A stretch of DNA of 64,000 nt from CAZZEX01 sp964653285 (GTDB taxonomy: Bacteria > Chloroflexota > Anaerolineae > B4-G1). Positions 33,555 to 42,076 of the stretch are shown piece after piece. The position numbers and the translations under genes are program-made. Position 1 is the stretch's first letter. Every line of letters starts with the position of its first letter. The DNA lies in contig CAZZEX010000011.1 in NCBI GenBank assembly GCA_964653285.1, forward strand, positions 1 to 64,000. Direction: 5' to 3'. Under the pieces are notes generated by a model. The model did not search any database and had not been told where the DNA came from. It worked only from the letters and a program-made list of their open reading frames with translations.

Positions 33555-35552
33555 CTATTGGCATCTAATACTGTCATACGACGATGAAGTTACATCTACA
33601 TACCCATCGAAGCCTAGTTTTAATGTCTCTTGACACAGCCTTTCAGGGTTGATACGAGCAAGAGAAGCCTCATCAAAAAGCGCCTTGCTGTACTTCTCGT
33701 AACCGAAGTATACAGCGCGCTCGCATGTATTTGAGGGCAACCCAAATAAAGCCGGGCGTTCACTAACTGCAGGTATTACAAATGGGCGCCTCTCGCACAG
33801 TCCGTCTGTATCCCAAAAATCGGTTTCCTGTTTAGCAATGTAGACCAAAAAGCTCTTGGTACTGGCATCTGTGCTGATTTCTTGTAGTTGTCTGACGTAT
33901 CCGGTAGCGGGCGTGGTTGCACTCACCACATCTATTTGATTATAAAGCGCTTCAACCACATCCTTCAAATACGGAACGCCGTAATAGAAACTACCGGAAA
34001 TTCCAAGGGCAAAGATACTCACCATGATGATTGCAGCTCTTCGGCTTCCCGTTATGAATGCTTCTTTCGAGACATAGCGCTTAAGGGAGAGGATAATAGG
34101 CATAGCGACGAACATCGAGATATTCGAAAAATAGTAACAAGACGTAACAAACATGGGCATTGATAAGGGAATAAAACCAACTACTGTGACAAGAACCAAG
34201 AACAGAGACAGTTTCTTGATACTTTCAAATTCATTCTTATCCAGAAGATAGTAGGTTAATAGAATCAACATAGATATCCAAACAAAGAAGTAGTGGACAA
34301 GAATATACACCACTGAAGCGATCGTCCGACCCCGATCAACGATGTGCTGTGAAAGGTATTGGCTTCCTGCAAGATACAGAAACTCAAAGTTGTTGCCTTC
34401 ACTTCCGCCCGGCGAGAACCGAGCATACATATAGCCAAAAAGAATAGTGTAAGTTGCTATCCTTGCTATTTCGTGCTCATGATGAATCAGTTGTTTCACC
34501 GTCTCCTTAAGCAAGAAAGGAAGGTTCCTATCCTTGATGAGCATACGAATGTTCAGCTTGTGCAAGAAAAACAGCTCATTGGCAATCAGAATCACGAACC
34601 CCATTAGTCCGACTGAGATCTTACACGCGGACAACAAAAATAGAAACAACGAAGATATCAAGATGTTGCCTCTTCTATTCTTAGATAGCAGATAAGATAA
34701 AAAGGCAAATAGCAAGATCAGACTTACCAGATAAGACTCAGAGACGAAATAAGAATCCCATAATAGCCCGTAGTCAGAGAAATTGGCGCGACCTAGGAAG
34801 CCAACAAAGATGCTAATTAACACAAGAAACGATACGTATAGGCTAGTATTGTTCTTACTCGGCACAAGTTCTTCTGCCAGACTCATTGCTGACAGAAATA
34901 ACAAAGGAATAAATACAATGAGGGTACTATGTCCATATACCTGGTACGTCTTGATGTCAAGTGTATTCGATACCATCCCGTACAAGAAATGGGAAAAGAC
35001 ATGGTAGCCCTGATGGGGAAGTCCGTGCAACCCGGTCGAGTCGGCTCGATAATGATTGATCATATTGGACATAGCTGTGTGAAAAAAGGTATCTTTGTGC
35101 AAACTGGCGCTCAGCACTTTGTAGTCAACCCAAAAATCTCCATATCCCCGGATTGTTCCAGAAAGGGCTACCAAAGCCAAGATCACGGCGATAACAGGGA
35201 TTGAGACAGTATCCAAACACAGGCGCCTGTCCCTACTTCTCGATCCAAAATCCTTGTACTTGTAAAGGAAGATTGCTAGAAGCGCAAAGAGAATTATGAT
35301 GAAGAACGCAAACGAAGAAAGCACACCCATAAAAAGCAGTAGAATCACCGAAAGGATCAATGCCATTCCATAGTTGCTTAACCTCTCGCTCAGAAGCCAA
35401 ATCGACAAAAGGAAGTATAGGCTTAGAAGTAGATTCCTAAAGATTACCACACTATTCGCAAATGCGCCAGCAATCACAAATATAATCACACTCACAGAGA
35501 TGGAGGTAAAAATGAAAACAACAAGTATTCTCCTTTGGAATGAAAGCTGCAC
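33555..35552 (-). CDS. large membrane protein, possible GT-C glycosyltransferase
   Basis: 665 residues with about 12 membrane helices over residues 8-520 and a soluble C-terminal ~140 residues. A non-membrane loop after the first cluster of helices has GYGDFWVDYKVLSASLHKDTFFHTAMSN, which resembles the acidic first loop of polyprenyl-phosphate-dependent GT-C enzymes (D...FH). I do not recognise a named family; O-antigen ligase is another possibility. The gene is clearly richer in A/T than its neighbours. With the GT2 gene (39767) and the SMR-type gene (37575) it could complete a lipid-phosphate-sugar branch. Confidence 0.6.
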   Translation of the reverse strand: MQLSFQRRILVVFIFTSISVSVIIFVIAGAFANSVVIFRNLLLSLYFLLSIWLLSERLSNYGMALILSVILLLFMGVLSSFAFFIIILFALLAIFLYKYKDFGSRSRDRRLCLDTVSIPVIAVILALVALSGTIRGYGDFWVDYKVLSASLHKDTFFHTAMSNMINHYRADSTGLHGLPHQGYHVFSHFLYGMVSNTLDIKTYQVYGHSTLIVFIPLLFLSAMSLAEELVPSKNNTSLYVSFLVLISIFVGFLGRANFSDYGLLWDSYFVSESYLVSLILLFAFLSYLLSKNRRGNILISSLFLFLLSACKISVGLMGFVILIANELFFLHKLNIRMLIKDRNLPFLLKETVKQLIHHEHEIARIATYTILFGYMYARFSPGGSEGNNFEFLYLAGSQYLSQHIVDRGRTIASVVYILVHYFFVWISMLILLTYYLLDKNEFESIKKLSLFLVLVTVVGFIPLSMPMFVTSCYYFSNISMFVAMPIILSLKRYVSKEAFITGSRRAAIIMVSIFALGISGSFYYGVPYLKDVVEALYNQIDVVSATTPATGYVRQLQEISTDASTKSFLVYIAKQETDFWDTDGLCERRPFVIPAVSERPALFGLPSNTCERAVYFGYEKYSKALFDEASLARINPERLCQETLKLGFDGYVDVTSSSYDSIRCQ

Positions 35553-35565
35553 GACGACTCTCCCT

Positions 35566-36699
35566 CTAATCCAGAACTTCGTACACTGCTCGAACCACCT
35601 GTTTCACACCGTCCTCTGTCATTCCCACCCAGAGCGGCAAGCGCATCAGACGATCGCTTACATTCTGCGTTTGAGACAAATCGCCATGTGCCCGGCCGTA
35701 CTTTCTGCCGGCGGGGGAAGAGTGCAGTGGGACATAGTGGAATATGGCATTGATACCGGAGACTCTCAACTCCTCCAGCAAGGTGGTGCGACTCTCCAGA
35801 TTTGGCAGAAGCAAGTAATACATGTGAGCATTGTGGCGGCACTCAGGAGGGACTACTGGGCGACATATCTTGCCTTCATCCTCCAACCCAGCCAATGCAT
35901 CGTGGTACAGATCCCACGTTCTCAATCTCTGTCGGGTGATGGATTCTGCCTCCTCTAGTTGGGCCCAGAGAAAGGCTGCGTTGATTTCGCTAGGCAGATA
36001 CGACGACCCGATATCCAGCCAGGTGTACTTATCCACTTGTCCACGAAAGAATTGGCTACGATTGGTCCCCTTTTCCCAGATGATCTCCGCTCGCTCAATG
36101 TACGCTGGATCATTGATCAATAGGGCGCCGCCTTCGCCAGAGATTACATTCTTGGTCTCATGAAAGCTGACAGCCGCCAAATGCCCAATACTGCCCAGTG
36201 GGCAATCTTTGTAAGTGGACATCATTCCCTGGGCTGCATCCTCAATCACCAGCAAGCCATGCCGTTCGGCAATGGTCATGATGGTGTCCATTTCGCAGCC
36301 TACTCCGGCATAATGTACCGGCACAATGGCTTTGGTGCGCGATGTTATCGCGGCTTCGATCTTGGTCTCATCGAGATTGAGGGTGTCGGGCCGAATGTCC
36401 ACAAACACCGGCACACCACCGCGTAATACGAAGGCGTTGGCTGTCGAGACGAAGGTATAGGATGGCATAATGATCTCATCGCCCGGCTGCACATCGGCCA
36501 GAATCGCCGCCATCTCCAACGCCGCCGTGCAGGAGTGGGTCAACAACGCCTTGCAGCAACCTACCTGCTCTTCTAGCCAGGCGTGGCATTTCTTGGTAAA
36601 AGGTCCGTTACCGGAAAGATGTGCGTTCGCTATGGCTTGCTGGATGTAGTCGAATTCTTTCCCGACGGCAAAAGGGCGGTTAAATGGAATGTACGACAA
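35566..36699 (-). CDS. wecE: dTDP-4-amino-4,6-dideoxygalactose transaminase-like (WecE)
   Basis: 377-residue sugar aminotransferase of the WecE/RffA type, which aminates dTDP-4-keto-6-deoxyglucose. Diagnostic stretches are IPFNRPFAVGKEFDYI, LTHSCTAALEMAAIL, DEIIMPSYTFVSTANAFVLRGG, VPVHYAGVGCEMD and the PLP-Lys in SFHETKNVISGEGGAL. Length is normal. It starts 10 bases after the preceding methyltransferase gene ends. No rmlA/rmlB genes are in the window, so the dTDP-keto sugar must be made elsewhere. Confidence 0.9.
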   Translation of the reverse strand: MSYIPFNRPFAVGKEFDYIQQAIANAHLSGNGPFTKKCHAWLEEQVGCCKALLTHSCTAALEMAAILADVQPGDEIIMPSYTFVSTANAFVLRGGVPVFVDIRPDTLNLDETKIEAAITSRTKAIVPVHYAGVGCEMDTIMTIAERHGLLVIEDAAQGMMSTYKDCPLGSIGHLAAVSFHETKNVISGEGGALLINDPAYIERAEIIWEKGTNRSQFFRGQVDKYTWLDIGSSYLPSEINAAFLWAQLEEAESITRQRLRTWDLYHDALAGLEDEGKICRPVVPPECRHNAHMYYLLLPNLESRTTLLEELRVSGINAIFHYVPLHSSPAGRKYGRAHGDLSQTQNVSDRLMRLPLWVGMTEDGVKQVVRAVYEVLD

Positions 36700-36708
36700 T
36701 GGGCACCT

Positions 36709-37578
36709 TCAATCTCGGCCTGCAACCACAAGCAGTGACCCGCCAGCAGGGAAAGAGAATCCCCTCTCAATCAACGTCCGCTCAATTCCCAACACCTTTT
36801 CTAGTGCCACATTTAAGAGATGGCCAATCTTAAGCTCTACCGTAGGGTCAAAGTCATCTTGCGACCTGGGCTGCCTCACTCGAGAGAGCAGAATCAGTGG
36901 CAGTAGGAAGAAGACAAAGGAAGTGACACGGATGATTTCAAATCCCGCTCGCTCGACTTTTTCCACCAACTCTTTCCGTGTATAGCGCCGTTTGTGAAAC
37001 GAGTACTCATCTACAACACTCCACAGAAAACGATGCTGTGGGGCAGTTAGCAGGATTCCCCCACCCGGTTTGGTTGCCTGGAACATTTGAGGAAGTACAG
37101 TATCATCTTCATCAATATGCTCCAACAGATCAAAAGCACCGATCACATCAAACTCGCGGTCAAAAGGAATACGACGGGCGTCCATCTGCAAAAGCGTTAC
37201 GTGGGGCAACCGCTTCTCTGCAAAGGCGAGCCCATTGGTGAAGATGTCACCCCCGTACAATACCAACTCTGGAAACTCCTGCCGGATTCCAGACAAAACG
37301 AAACCCGTCCCACAGCCAATCTCCAAGAAACTACTGGCATAGGGGAAATAGCGACGCAGAGCCCAGATCACTAGGCGGTTACGCCCCCTAAACCAGAAAT
37401 GTCCCGCCTCAAATCTAAAGAGGTGAGCAAAGTCTCCAGCGCCAAAGCAATCATTTGCCTCCGTCAGATCTGCTGAAAAAGACAAGTATCCATTTCGCAG
37501 TTCAGGAGATTCTCCGCAGCCAGGGCAGCGCCAATCATTCGCTTCAAAGCGCTGTCCGCAGGCCAGACACACTTTCAT
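36709..37578 (-). CDS. methyltransferase with N-terminal zinc ribbon
   Basis: 289 residues. A small zinc ribbon (CLACG...CPGCG, residues ~4-22) precedes a class I methyltransferase: SSFLEIGCGTGFVLSGI, LYGGDIFTNGLAFAEKRL, FDVIGAFDLLEHIDED and KPGGGILLTAPQHRFLWS. The C-terminus holds a hydrophobic helix (VTSFVFFLLPLILLSRV). This layout is common for methyltransferases in surface glycan clusters; a sugar acceptor is likely. It overlaps the SMR gene by 4 bases (ATGA), so both are translationally coupled. Confidence 0.85.
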   Translation of the reverse strand: MKVCLACGQRFEANDWRCPGCGESPELRNGYLSFSADLTEANDCFGAGDFAHLFRFEAGHFWFRGRNRLVIWALRRYFPYASSFLEIGCGTGFVLSGIRQEFPELVLYGGDIFTNGLAFAEKRLPHVTLLQMDARRIPFDREFDVIGAFDLLEHIDEDDTVLPQMFQATKPGGGILLTAPQHRFLWSVVDEYSFHKRRYTRKELVEKVERAGFEIIRVTSFVFFLLPLILLSRVRQPRSQDDFDPTVELKIGHLLNVALEKVLGIERTLIERGFSFPAGGSLLVVAGRD

Positions 37579-37949
37579 CCCCGGTTCCCAATGATGATCC
37601 CTGTCACGATGAAGGCCATCCCAAGCGCCTTGGGCACAGTGATCGCCTCGTGGAAGAGTGCTGCACTCAACCCCAACCCCAACACCAACACCAACACAAA
37701 AGCCAGGCTCATAAAAGGATAGGCATGGCTCAACTCAAACCTGGTCATTGCCGCCACCCAGCACAGGAAGGCCAGAAAGGCCACCGCCAGACTGCTGATG
37801 ACCCAGGGGTTGAGCACTAAGCGCAAGAGGAACCATATTTTCTCCGTTGCCTCCACAGGAAATTCCCCAGCACGGGTAACCTGCCACTTGGTGACCAACT
37901 GACCATAGACAGTAAAAAAGATGGTGCCAAATATATACAAATAGTCCAT
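37575..37949 (-). CDS. small EamA/SMR-type transporter (ArnE/ArnF-like)
   Basis: 124 residues with four hydrophobic helices (IFGTIFFTVYGQLVT; VISSLAVAFLAFLCWVAAMTRF; FMSLAFVLVLVLGLGLSAALF; ALGMAFIVTGIIIG). Start ATG 37949 has GGAGG upstream; the longer frame is out of the membrane pattern. The motif AYPFMSLAFVLV matches the family that includes ArnE/ArnF, which flips undecaprenyl-phosphate-linked amino sugars. Its coupling with the methyltransferase and closeness to a GtrB/ArnC-like GT2 gene support a lipid-phosphate-sugar flippase role. Confidence 0.78.
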   Translation of the reverse strand: MDYLYIFGTIFFTVYGQLVTKWQVTRAGEFPVEATEKIWFLLRLVLNPWVISSLAVAFLAFLCWVAAMTRFELSHAYPFMSLAFVLVLVLGLGLSAALFHEAITVPKALGMAFIVTGIIIGNRG

Positions 37950-37980
37950 CGAGTGCCTCCGTCTGACTGTCCCAAGCATT

Positions 37981-38889
37981 TCATTCCCCTTTAGCCAGCA
38001 CGGCAAGACCGAAGCCCGTCTTTCCGTAGCCATTGCCATTGTAGAGCATATACCGCTCGCCCTGATGATCGAACGGGAACGGATACTCTATTGTTTCGCT
38101 GTCCCAGCCTGATTCCGACACATCAATACCAACCTGCTCATCTTTTCGCTCCCATATCAGACCATCCAGCGATTCGGCATATCCAATGCGGTATACCTTG
38201 CCCCTGTATGAGTACCACATTTTGTACAGCCCGTTTTCCTTTATCACAAATGGTCTGGACATAGCGTATTCGGAAGGATCTTTGAAGTGAAGCGCAATTC
38301 TACCTTCTCTGCGCCAGTGCACTCCATCGTCCGACTCGGCATACTTAATGAGATGTGCCATATCTTCCTGTCTGGGGCCCCATGACAGATTGGAACCGTA
38401 CCACATCCGGTATACACCGTCATCTTCTAGCACGAACGGATATGAGATCGAATATGGGTCAACGTGATGTCTGTCCATTATCGGCGCTTTGCTATATCGC
38501 ACAAACTTTTGGGTCGCCTCGTTGTAGATTGCCAGACCGATGGCATTTCGCCACGGCACCGTCACGCCGAGATTCCATCCGAGATAATATAGTAACTTTC
38601 TTCCATTGATGACCTTTATACACGAAAGCGACACACCGCTGTCATCAAATGTGCCAATCTCACCCGGCGCCAGCAAGGGCTTATCCGCAATTGCAAGAAC
38701 TTTGAGTGGCGGACGAATATCCACATCCACATAGCCGATATGAGACCGATTATGTTTGTCCCTACAGCTAAAGTACACCCTGAACACATCATCATGCAGA
38801 TGCTCGGCCACTGTATTTGCCGCGTGGGAGATCATCCAAGGATAATTGTTGTCCGGAGCAAAAATACGTCCTAGTTTGTGCCATTTCAT
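37981..38889 (-). CDS. five-bladed beta-propeller protein, GH43/GH32/GH130-like
   Basis: 302 residues without a signal peptide. Repeated blades carry RVYFSCRDKHNRSHIGYVD, YRMWYGSNLSW, YKMWYSYRGKVYRIGYAES and DGVHWRREGR / DGLIWERKDE, as in arabinanase/sucrase-type five-bladed propellers found in glycan clusters. Acidic residues at blade positions (FDDSGVSL, SGWDSETIEYP) may be catalytic, but the chemistry is unknown. Being cytoplasmic and between a NeuD-type acyltransferase gene and the SMR gene, it may act on a nucleotide or lipid sugar rather than on polymer. Confidence 0.75.
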   Translation of the reverse strand: MKWHKLGRIFAPDNNYPWMISHAANTVAEHLHDDVFRVYFSCRDKHNRSHIGYVDVDIRPPLKVLAIADKPLLAPGEIGTFDDSGVSLSCIKVINGRKLLYYLGWNLGVTVPWRNAIGLAIYNEATQKFVRYSKAPIMDRHHVDPYSISYPFVLEDDGVYRMWYGSNLSWGPRQEDMAHLIKYAESDDGVHWRREGRIALHFKDPSEYAMSRPFVIKENGLYKMWYSYRGKVYRIGYAESLDGLIWERKDEQVGIDVSESGWDSETIEYPFPFDHQGERYMLYNGNGYGKTGFGLAVLAKGE

Positions 38890-38927
38890 AGCATTGGTTT
38901 CCTATGTTTCAGTGAGTACCGCCTCTG

Positions 38928-39599
38928 TTACGAGATTCTTATTTCATCACTCTTTTTGTCGATTAGTTTTGCTCTTTCAGGCACATATACGCCCTTTTCT
39001 ACGGTGTCTTTCATGATGACTGCGCCTGCACCAATAAGAGTTTGTGAAGCAATTTTAATCCCATCTCTAAGTGCGGCGTTAACACCGATAAAACAATAAG
39101 AGGATACGTGGACAAACCCTGAAATAACGACATGGGATGTAATGAAGCAATGATCTTCTATTACTGCTTCATGTCCAATATGATTACCACTCCACAAAAC
39201 AACGTCATTGCCTATGGTTACAAAGGGTTGTATAGTGTTGTCCTCCATAATCAAGCAATTGTCTCCCACTGGATTTTGCGTCAAGAAGGTACACTTCGAA
39301 CTGATATATGTCGCCAATTTATACCCTTTGGATTTAGCTTCATGATATTTTTCTGCACGGGGTTTATTCATTCCCTCGTAGCCAATGGCAACAAACATTG
39401 CATACTCACTGGGAGGATAAAGGTCTTCCACATCCTCGAACGGAACAACCGGTAAGCTTAGAAATTCTGTTTGGTCAAGATATTTTTCATCTACTGTGAA
39501 CGCCACGACTTGATAGTCTGAGTCATGTGTAAAGTAGTAGTGAGCCATTTTTGCTGTTGCGCCGGTGCCAAAAATAACAAGTTTGTGTTTCTTTTCCAT
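38928..39599 (-). CDS. NeuD/PglD-type sugar acyltransferase
   Basis: 223 residues. An N-terminal Rossmann-like UDP-sugar-binding part (KLVIFGTGATAKMAHYYF, VVAFTVDEKYL) and a C-terminal left-handed beta-helix (GNDVVLWSGNHIGHEAVIEDHCFITSHVVISG, IASQTLIGAGAVIMKD) are the PglD/NeuD design for N-acetylation of UDP-4-amino sugars. The His of GNHIGHEA is at the catalytic position. Together with the WecE-like gene it could N-acylate a 4-amino-6-deoxy sugar. A/T-rich relative to the locus average. Confidence 0.85.
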   Translation of the reverse strand: MEKKHKLVIFGTGATAKMAHYYFTHDSDYQVVAFTVDEKYLDQTEFLSLPVVPFEDVEDLYPPSEYAMFVAIGYEGMNKPRAEKYHEAKSKGYKLATYISSKCTFLTQNPVGDNCLIMEDNTIQPFVTIGNDVVLWSGNHIGHEAVIEDHCFITSHVVISGFVHVSSYCFIGVNAALRDGIKIASQTLIGAGAVIMKDTVEKGVYVPERAKLIDKKSDEIRIS

Positions 39600-39766
39600 G
39601 GTTTAGATTCTCCTGTTTAGTTAGAACTTTACTGGACTCTGGCGAATTTTAGTTATGGTCAAGTTGATGGCTACATCTTGTGGTATATGAACACTTCATA
39701 CCGCAATATGTGGCTCTAAACTTGACAATAACCGCTTTTCGCCAATGTCCAGACTTTACTGAATCT
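39600..39766. other. short intergenic gap, nothing recognised
   Basis: 168 A/T-rich bases between the GT2 and acyltransferase genes. I see no convincing gene, hairpin terminator or promoter in it. Confidence 0.4.
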
Positions 39767-40699
39767 CTAGCCATCCCTACATTCGTGCTCATAGAGGGCT
39801 TTGATGATTGTATATGGTCTCTGCTTGGTTTCCATGAAGATCTTCGACAGATAGATGCCAATCACTCCCAAGCAGAAGATGGTTAATCCACCCAACAACC
39901 ACACTGACACGATAAGCGATGGCCAGCCTGTCAGGAAAACACCAAAGAACATTCTCCTCACAATCAGATAAAGCGCAGCGATGCTTGAGAGGAGCACGAT
40001 GATACATCCCAAATAGAAAATGAAAACGAGCGGTTTATTGCTGAACGAAGTGATAGCGTTGACGAAGTTGGAAACCTTTCGACCAAAGCCATAGGTAGTG
40101 CTACCTTTGTAGGGCTTCTTTACAACAATAGGCACCTGCTTAAATCCCGTAATCACCCACAGCCCCGCTATAATAGTCTCACGTTCCTGGTGCTTCACCA
40201 AACTGGCAACGTATCTCTGACTCATCAGCCTGACGGTTATCGAATTCCGCGGTAGTGGATTGTTGGAGAGCATGTTGAACAGCCAATAAAAGATTTCTCC
40301 GCTAATCCCTTCAAAGAAGCCGCCCTTTCGCTTTTGCTGCACGCCATAGACCACATCTGCATCGGAGCTCTTCAGTTCATCATAGAACTTCCCAAGCAGT
40401 TCTGGTTCTTCCTCCAGGTCACAATCTATGAGAAAGACCAATTCCCCTCTGGCGTATGTAAGGCCCGTCATGATGGCCTTATGATGACCGAAATTCCTCG
40501 AGAGGTCAATAACTCTGACCCTGTCCTCTCTTTCATACAGAGATATGGCAATGTCAAGCGCATTGTCGGGCGAACCGTCATTAACGAATATCACTTCATA
40601 GTTATCCGTAATCTTCTCGGCCGCCGCACACACACGAGTATAAAACTCCTCCAGATAAGGAGCCGAATAGTACATCGTCGTAACGATTGATAGATCCAT
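39767..40699 (-). CDS. GT2 polyprenyl-phosphate glycosyltransferase (GtrB/ArnC-like)
   Basis: 310 residues. GT-A domain with SIVTTMYYSAPYLEEF, EVIFVNDGSPDNAL, LSRNFGHHKAIMTGL and the acidic metal site LVFLIDCDLEEEPELL. It ends with two membrane helices (LVFIFYLGCIIVLLSSIAALYL and LIVSVWLLGGLTIFCLGVIGIYL), the layout of DPM1/GtrB/ArnC proteins that load a sugar onto undecaprenyl phosphate. Such enzymes work with a small flippase and a GT-C transferase; candidates for both are present at 37575 and 33555. Confidence 0.9.
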   Translation of the reverse strand: MDLSIVTTMYYSAPYLEEFYTRVCAAAEKITDNYEVIFVNDGSPDNALDIAISLYEREDRVRVIDLSRNFGHHKAIMTGLTYARGELVFLIDCDLEEEPELLGKFYDELKSSDADVVYGVQQKRKGGFFEGISGEIFYWLFNMLSNNPLPRNSITVRLMSQRYVASLVKHQERETIIAGLWVITGFKQVPIVVKKPYKGSTTYGFGRKVSNFVNAITSFSNKPLVFIFYLGCIIVLLSSIAALYLIVRRMFFGVFLTGWPSLIVSVWLLGGLTIFCLGVIGIYLSKIFMETKQRPYTIIKALYEHECRDG

Positions 40700-40700
40700 T

Positions 40701-41414
40701 TCAGAAGCTCTTCATATACTTCGGGGCATCAGGCCCTTCATTGAAGATGAGATCAATGATGCTCACGTGGTGATCGAACGGGGGACACAGTTGATTGTAT
40801 TCCGGATATCCCGAATAGTCCATATATCGCAGTGTCATGCCTTCGCTCCTGAACAATTCCTCGTCAATGTAGCCTTTCGCAGTCGGCCCTGAGAGGTATT
40901 CTATGGCACCAGCCTGTTTGCACAAGTCAATCAGCCTTTCCGTCTTCCCTTCTATGAGATGATAATCCATTGACCAGGATAGCTTGGTGTCTATATCCAG
41001 TATTTCGCAAATTGCAGTGAGAAACCGATAGTTAATCCGACTCAGAAACCTCTCATTGCAGCCCAAGTACAGCTCCTCGAATAGCTCCCTATAAGCGTGG
41101 AAGTATTTTGCCCTGGAATAGTTGTGAACGATAGACTTCCAGTGCCTGCGATTCCACCCTGGGGCACTGATGACGGTCTCTCTAATTTTCTGGAGGTTCT
41201 TACCCTTAACCTGTACCGGTATCGTGAGCCACATCAAACCGTCTGGGGTCTTGATCTTATTCCTGTTTCTCCAGTCCCTTCTTGTGTACTGCATGTCGTC
41301 AAACAATATGAACTCATCCACAAGATTGATCAAATCGAAGTACCCCTTCCAGGGTATGTAGTTGGACTGAACGATTGCTACCTTCTTGCCCATAGTTGCA
41401 CATCGGATCGACAT
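40701..41414 (-). CDS. WbqC family protein
   Basis: About 237 residues with the WbqC-like family hallmarks: KVAIVQSNYIPWKGYFDLI near the start, EFILFDDMQYTRRDWRNRN, LMWLTIPVQ, YHLIEGKTERLIDLCKQAGA and YLSGPTAKGYID. WbqC proteins occur in O-antigen clusters; the reaction is not firmly known. Start is uncertain: ATG 41414 (after a GGAG) or ATG 41393 (MGKKVAIVQ); the latter fits the family better, the former has the better ribosome site. It lies 8 bases after the upstream acyltransferase gene. Confidence 0.85.
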   Translation of the reverse strand: MSIRCATMGKKVAIVQSNYIPWKGYFDLINLVDEFILFDDMQYTRRDWRNRNKIKTPDGLMWLTIPVQVKGKNLQKIRETVISAPGWNRRHWKSIVHNYSRAKYFHAYRELFEELYLGCNERFLSRINYRFLTAICEILDIDTKLSWSMDYHLIEGKTERLIDLCKQAGAIEYLSGPTAKGYIDEELFRSEGMTLRYMDYSGYPEYNQLCPPFDHHVSIIDLIFNEGPDAPKYMKSF

Positions 41415-41422
41415 CACTTTTG

Positions 41423-42076
41423 CTACTCCGGCGATGATTCTTGTGCTATGGAGCAAGCTGGAACCCCGACCACCTTATCAAACGGCTTGACAGGCCGGAT
41501 GACCACAGCACCCGCTCCCACTACTGCGCCTTCTCCAACTGTCACGTCTGGAATAAAAGCGGCCCCGGTGCCGATGAATGCATCACGACCGATGTGCACC
41601 CGTCCAGCCGTATGCACGCCTGGTCCCAGGTTCGCCCCATCCCCGATCACGTTATCGTGATCTATGGTTGCCCCCGTATGTATATTGACACTGTTGCCGA
41701 TTCGAGTTCCCGCAACGACAATCACTCCCTGGCATAGAACAACACCTTTGCCCAGAACCACGTCGGAATCGAAATGAACAGTAGGATGAATGGCATTTAT
41801 CAGCTCTAACCCTGCCTCCAGGATTCTCTGGCCCAATGCACGCCGTTTGGGATTGTCCGCAATGGCCACAATTGCACCTTCAACACCTGAAGTTTGCCGC
41901 AGCCGTTCCAAATCTCTTGTGGATCCAAGCACTGGGAAACCGCGCACCGTCAAATTGCGCTTCTCAGGATCGTCGTCCACAAATCCCACCACCTCAAAGC
42001 GGTGCATAGCCTGCAGGATCTCCAACACGACTTTGCCGTGCCCGTCTGCACGAGCGCCTACGATGATGATTCGCAT
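41423..42076 (-). CDS. NeuD/PglD-type sugar acyltransferase
   Basis: 217 residues with the NeuD/PglD layout: RIIIVGARADGHGKVVLEIL, VVGFVDDDPEKR, GAIVAIADNPKRRAL, then the beta-helix with IHPTVHFDSDVVLGKGVVLCQGVIV, NIHTGATIDHDNVIGDGANLGPGVHTAG and the tail AGAVVIRPVKPFDKVVGVPA. His in TIDHDN is the expected catalytic base. This is the second such enzyme in the locus and differs in sequence from that at 38928. It overlaps the glycosyltransferase gene by 19 bases. Confidence 0.88.
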   Translation of the reverse strand: MRIIIVGARADGHGKVVLEILQAMHRFEVVGFVDDDPEKRNLTVRGFPVLGSTRDLERLRQTSGVEGAIVAIADNPKRRALGQRILEAGLELINAIHPTVHFDSDVVLGKGVVLCQGVIVVAGTRIGNSVNIHTGATIDHDNVIGDGANLGPGVHTAGRVHIGRDAFIGTGAAFIPDVTVGEGAVVGAGAVVIRPVKPFDKVVGVPACSIAQESSPE

